A stretch of 64,000 bases of DNA from Cryptomeria japonica (lineage: Eukaryota > Streptophyta > Pinopsida > Cupressales > Cupressaceae), in assembly GCF_030272615.1 (NCBI RefSeq), contig NC_081412.1, forward strand, positions 692,112,083-692,176,082, read 5' to 3'. Of the stretch, positions 60,089 through 64,000 are shown piece after piece. Position 1 is the stretch's first letter, and each line of letters starts with the position of its first letter. The notes under the pieces are model-generated. The model saw nothing but the letters and a program-made list of their open reading frames with translations, did no database searches and was not told the origin of the DNA. The translations under genes and the position numbers were made by a program.

Positions 60089-60804
60089 GTAGCGATCTTT
60101 ATGACAATTTCCACATAACCCATTTAAGATTTAAATCAAATCAACACATAGAGGGCATATGCAAAGAATAGACAAACTACCCATGAAAATGTGACACAAT
60201 ACATATCCTGGGAAAATCCTCATGATGTAAAAACCTACCCTCCAAAAGCATCATCCACCATGTATTATTAGTAACGCGTCCATTACAATACAACTATGGA
60301 AATCCTTCGAAAACCCAGACATAACCAAGCACTTCATGTGACCAAGAATGAATCCACACATCCCATGCCATGCTTCCTCCTTCACAAATTCTAACTTGGC
60401 TAACCCAAACAACTACCCTTGTGGTGCTTTTATAGAGACAAACAACCACAAAACCACCAAGTGGTATTACATCAAAATGATGTGCCCAAAACCATGTGAC
60501 AATAAAATATAATATTTTTCCTACCTACACTTGACCCACATTTAATATTGGGTACTTCATCACAATTACATTTCCCAATATTAAATAAATACAACATAAT
60601 AATACCAATGTGTCAATACAACTCATCAAGTGGTTATAAGAATATTCCAAGGGAATATCTACATGTTGCATGTCCATCTAGGTGCTCCTAGGTGCAACAA
60701 CACAATATGATATTATAATATAATTCCATGTCCACCTCACACAATAATTAAATAAACAACAATGAAACATTATTATGCAAGGTGTACAACACCATTTTCC
60801 CAAC
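60089..60804 (-). mobile_element. Solo LTR, 716 bp, with AACTT target duplication
   Basis: On the minus strand it runs from GTTGGGAAAATGGTG to GATCGCTAC. AACTT is found at 60084-60088 and 60805-60809. It lies exactly between SKFMSMES and the continuing QKYDGGVVRFGD-like sequence of copia-2. It is shorter than and unrelated to the other LTRs here. No coding sequence. Confidence 0.85.
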
Positions 60805-60809
60805 AACTT

Positions 60810-61637
60810 TCCATACTCATAAATTTACTCTTATCACCTATCATATGATAAGAGCAACCACTATCAATAATCCATTCTTGTTTCTCTTCAACTTTAGCAA
60901 TAAAATCTTTCTCTTCAACAATGTAGCTAGTAGAATCAGGAGTCTCTGGATCATATTTCTTGATAGCAATGAACACCCACTCATCTCCTAAATATCCTTT
61001 CTCAGACTCCGCATCTATCACACCTTCATCAAAAATAAAGTAGCACTTCTTTAGATATTTAGAGCTCAAATGGATTCTTAGAAACTCTTTCCGGACACCT
61101 TGAAGAAAAATGTCCTATCTTATTGCATGAAAAATATTTAAAATGCAACTTTCCTTCCTACTTACCGACACCTTTAGGCAATCTTCTGGCAATCAGGGCT
61201 TCAAGCTCTCTCATCTCCTTCTCATATCTAGATACTCTTGCTGAACTTTCTCTCCGATCATATTTATGCCTCTCAGATATGGTAGCTTTAAATTAATATT
61301 TATATTTAGGAGGGGCTTCACCAAACTCACTCAACTCAAAAGCAACAAATTCACCAATCAACATGTCTCTAGTCACATTTGTCACAGTCCAGATATCTTT
61401 AATAGAAACAACCTTGTGCTTGTAAGAAGGAGGCAAGGATCTCAACACTTTATCCACAATCTAAGATTCTTCCAATACTCCACCGGCACATTTGATGTTC
61501 AAAACAATCTTATTCACTTTCTACATAAATGAGGTAATGTTCTCATATTCACCCATCTTCAGCATTTCATACTTTCCCTTCAAGCTCTGCAACTTAGTAA
61601 CTTTCGGATGGCTGTCACCTTCATACAAAGTGTTATC
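60810..61637 (-). pseudogene. gag: Copia-2 gag (C-terminal part) and protease
   Basis: Reading leftwards from about 61637: LYEGDSHPKVTKLQSLKGKYE (middle of the UBN2-type capsid), SLPPSYKHKVVSI, MLIGEFVAFELSEFGEAP, a decayed CCHC knuckle (FSCNKIGHFSSRCPE; one Cys replaced), then the protease with WIIDSGCSYHMIGDKSKF (about 60880-60830), whose D-S-G is intact. About 85 N-terminal residues, compared with copia-1 gag, and the whole 5' LTR are missing at the right. Confidence 0.82.
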
Positions 61638-63640
61638 ACTATTTTAAAAATGGATGTTTTTAGTCCATAAATGGCTAAGTTTTTGAAAATTTTGTGTACA
61701 GTACACCCATGTTCTTTCAAATTGTTTTAGATCCTAAGGGGTTCAAGGTTTAGGTTTTAAGTCGCTTCAATATCTAAGAAAAATCCTTTTGGTTTCTAAT
61801 TTGGTGTTACTTTATTCACCTAAGTGATGGGTCCCTTTATCATAAAAGTGTTCCTCCCTTGTCATTTACCTAGGTGGTCCCTTTTAAATATTTAATTTTT
61901 GTTCGCTTTTAATATGCCTTTTGTAATGTCCATCGGGCCTTTTAACCATCATGCAACTTTTTGTTGATCTGATGGCCCGTGTTGATTCGCGACTAAAAAG
62001 TGCTCGAATGTTAGCTTCCGTGAAGTAGTGAAAGGCAAAAGTGGACTTGACATATAGGTTTGGACTGAACCTAAACACCGATCAAGTTTCATCTGATCGG
62101 ACGGATGGTGTGGTTTCGTGAGATCAAGCTAAACATGTTTTAACCTTCGAGAAATAGTGAAAGGTTTTGGTGGGTCCCCAAGGCAAGTGATCTTCTTTGG
62201 TTAAAGAATGATCAGGTTGGAAAGAGAAGAACGGCTCACGTTGATTCACGGTCAGGAGATGCATGAGGTTAACCTTCAATGAAATAGCGAAAAGGTGGCG
62301 GGTCCTGCTAAAGGTGGCAGTGAATGTGGTAGGTCTAGCTAGCAATTATAGAGCAATGACGAGGCACTCAGTTGGTGGTCTGCAGTGGGCCTGAGCAAGG
62401 TTTCCATAGAAAGGAGTAAATAATGAGCAAGTTTTTGAGATCTAACAGCTCGCGTGAATTCACAAAGATAAGATGCTAGCAGGTTAACCTTCACGAAGTG
62501 GCAAAAAGGTTGGTGGGCCCAAGGGATAGGCAGGGCATGAAGCTAAAAGCAGATCAGGATTGTTTTGATCTAACAATTCTCGTAGTTTTGTGGCTGCAAG
62601 CCAAATGAAGAATAATGTTTGAAAAGTCATGAAAGACAGATGGAGATCACGCGGAGGCATGACGTGGCATAACAGCTGCTGCTTTTTGCAGAGCTCGATA
62701 GTGATGTGTCAGGTCACACATGGTTTTAAAAGTGGTTGAGGGCCTGCCTAGGTGTAACCGGCAGTTATGTGGGAATAATAAAGATAGCACATGGCAGATT
62801 TTTGTGGAACCCATAATAGTTTCCAGGGCTAATGACCGACTGCCATGTGGCATTTTTCAACCAGAGAACAAGTGGGGTAACTAATTCCTGGATAAAGGGC
62901 CCACTTAAAAGGTATTCATCTCAAGATTGATCCAACACTTCTCATTGTTTCATGGCCCGAAGATGCCCGCAACTTAACTTCAGCGAAATGGCAAAAAATC
63001 GTAAGCCATCAAAATGAGGCACGGTTAGTAAGTAAAACTGATTGTCCTAGTTGGAGTTAAAGGCCGGGTGATTTGAGTTTGCTCTAACACTTGGCGTGGC
63101 CTCGCAAAGGAAAAGTGAATGACTATTAAAGTTCGCGAAGTGGCAAAAAGGAGGTAGGGCTCGACACTAAAGCAAAGAGATCAACAGAGATCAAAGCAAT
63201 GTAAGTCCTTGTGATCCAATGGCCAGCGTTGTTTCATGAAAGAAAAGAGCACAGGTTATATGTTCTGCGAAATAGCAAAAGAACGAAAAAGAGGAAAGAC
63301 TTAGAGAAATTATGACCTGTTGGAGCCAGTTTTGAATTCAATTTAGCGAATTCAATTCTGAAAAGAAAGTTGAAGCATGCAGAGTTAATTTCCAAAAAAC
63401 TTAAATGCCAACTTGTCATGTTGAGTCCGCATCAACTTGATTGCTAAATATTGTTTCATCAAAGTTTATTGCAGAGTGAATTGTTGTAGAGCAAATTGTT
63501 GCAAGGCGATTTTCTTGAAGCGAATAATCAGGTTTTCTGTGCTTTTCTTGATAACTCTTGGTTTATTCTCAAATACTGCTGTGTGAATTACTTCATTGTA
63601 GGTATGTGGTAGCTTCTAGTGGTATAGTTGTTTGACCAAA
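61638..63640 (+). repeat. Possible LTR/leader with seven copies of a noncoding phrase
   Basis: Sequence changes abruptly from copia-2 gag here. The phrase TTAACCTTC-n-GAAATAGCAAAAAGG followed by GGTGGGYCC, in variants, lies at about 62013, 62140, 62268, 62483, 62971, 63126 and 63255. Most copies are preceded by GATCTAACGGCTCGCGT-like and TTGATTCACG-like words. Units are about 120-215 bp apart, once 490. It may be the repeat-bearing LTR or leader of an element whose coding part begins at 63641; no second LTR copy or primer site is visible. Confidence 0.6.
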
Positions 63641-64000
63641 ATGGTACCCAAAAGAGAATTAATAGGGAAGGTGAATTACCAGGACCGAAATGTTTGTGAT
63701 GATTTTTTACAACAATTAACCATGTCCACCAATGCTAGGGCTAAGGCCAAAGAGCTAGTGCCCAAGAACCCTCGTCTAAAAATTGGAGATGGCCTCTATG
63801 ATAAGGGTAATTGGTTGAGGGACCCTGAAATAGAATTGTCAGGCTTAGGACTATTCAAAGTCAGTTTTGGGCAGAGGAATTCCCCAACTCCTTTGAATGG
63901 CATATGGGAACAAGATGTAGGAAACCTTGTGGTCCTAGGTGTTCTTATGGATGTAGATTTGTTAGCCCTAATTGCACAGAATTATGACCCTATGGCAAGA
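63641..64000 (+). CDS. Unknown protein, 5' part, open at window end
   Basis: From ATG at 63641, 120 codons run without a stop to the last base of the window (MVPKRELIGKVNYQDRNV ... AQNYDPMAR). I recognise no domain. The N-terminal 45 residues are Lys/Arg/Ala-rich and helical; the rest is mixed with GDGLYDKGNWLRDPEIELSG and hydrophobic stretches (VLGVLMDVDLLALI). It is one of the few undamaged frames in the window. It may be the gag-like first ORF of the element to which the repeated-phrase region belongs, or a host gene. There is an upstream ATG-free stretch of about 45 bases; an intron acceptor (TTGTAG at about 63600) is possible. Confidence 0.55.
   Translation, partial: MVPKRELIGKVNYQDRNVCDDFLQQLTMSTNARAKAKELVPKNPRLKIGDGLYDKGNWLRDPEIELSGLGLFKVSFGQRNSPTPLNGIWEQDVGNLVVLGVLMDVDLLALIAQNYDPMAR

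Larger units (their letters stand above)
47373..61637 (-). mobile_element. Copia-2: Ty1/copia element, interrupted three times
   Basis: The 3' LTR is split (47373-48643 plus 56702-56768, about 1.33 kb in total) by copia-1. A polypurine tract at plus 56769-56785, RNase H, RT, integrase, protease and part of gag then follow rightwards on the minus strand. A solo LTR splits the protease/pre-integrase boundary (60089-60804). The gag N-terminus, primer site and 5' LTR are missing; sequence changes near 61637. Gene order protease-integrase-RT-RNase H identifies Ty1/copia. Confidence 0.85.

Noticed and set aside
1-64000. tRNA, rRNA or other structural RNA genes
   Set aside because: No tRNA A/B boxes with a pairing cloverleaf and no rRNA-like conserved blocks were noticed by eye; a dedicated scan was not possible.

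Overview
The window looks like a heterochromatic, repeat-packed stretch of a large plant genome. It is AT-rich, and almost every recognisable protein belongs to a plant transposable element: Ty3/gypsy of the Tat type with an antisense plant-mobile-domain gene, Ty1/copia with initiator-Met-type primer sites, plant LINEs with an RNase H tail, and MITEs. A gymnosperm or similar large-genome plant fits, but the species cannot be read from the sequence. No ordinary single-copy host gene, rRNA, tRNA or CRISPR array was found.

Region 1 (1-9270) looks like one large DNA transposon. A transposase-like pseudogene (+, 615-3516) and an unrecognised ten-exon gene (-, 8874-6251) converge on a 358-bp tandem array (4140-5735). 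Both outer flanks carry clusters of GCGCATACGC-like words, mostly in opposite orientation. Its right edge falls exactly where the next element's 5' LTR loses its first 610 bp, so it was probably inserted in that LTR.

Region 2 (9271-33717) is a very long Tat-type Ty3/gypsy retrotransposon: partial 5' LTR, long leader with minisatellites, gag, protease, G-patch, RT, two RNase H domains, integrase, then a long 3' region with an antisense two-exon gene encoding a plant mobile domain, a polypurine tract and a 1188-bp 3' LTR. The first exon of the antisense gene is split by another element (25516-32077). That intruder is a 6.6-kb non-autonomous LTR retrotransposon with copia-style primer site and polypurine tract, a coiled-coil/zinc-knuckle gag-like ORF and a second frame of about 1,090 codons that I cannot assign. 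It has no polymerase and is the best candidate here for an undescribed family.

Region 3 (33718-47372) is old, mostly gene-free DNA with two MITE-like foldbacks, a short repeat family, a 5'-truncated LINE followed by an unexpected additional coding frame (39183-41939), a second LINE fragment (-), and a patch of repeated hairpin-like GGGAT...ATCC..GACCCC units.

Region 4 (47373-64000) is a nest of copia elements. Copia-2 (47373 to about 61637) has copia-1 (48644-56701, target duplication CATAG) inside its 3' LTR. A solo LTR (55281-56549, GAATG) sits in copia-1's 5' LTR, and another (60089-60804, AACTT) sits in copia-2's coding region. Copia-2 breaks off near 61637 into a segment with about seven copies of a repeated noncoding phrase, followed by a frame (63641-64000) that is still open at the window edge and that I do not recognise.

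Almost all coding sequences are dead. In several of them (copia-1 gag-pol, the non-autonomous element's ORFs, the transposon genes) the damage is mainly in-frame stop codons with few frameshifts, and most stops could come from CAG, CAA or CGA by C-to-T change. That is the expected footprint of deamination at methylated cytosines in silenced repeats.
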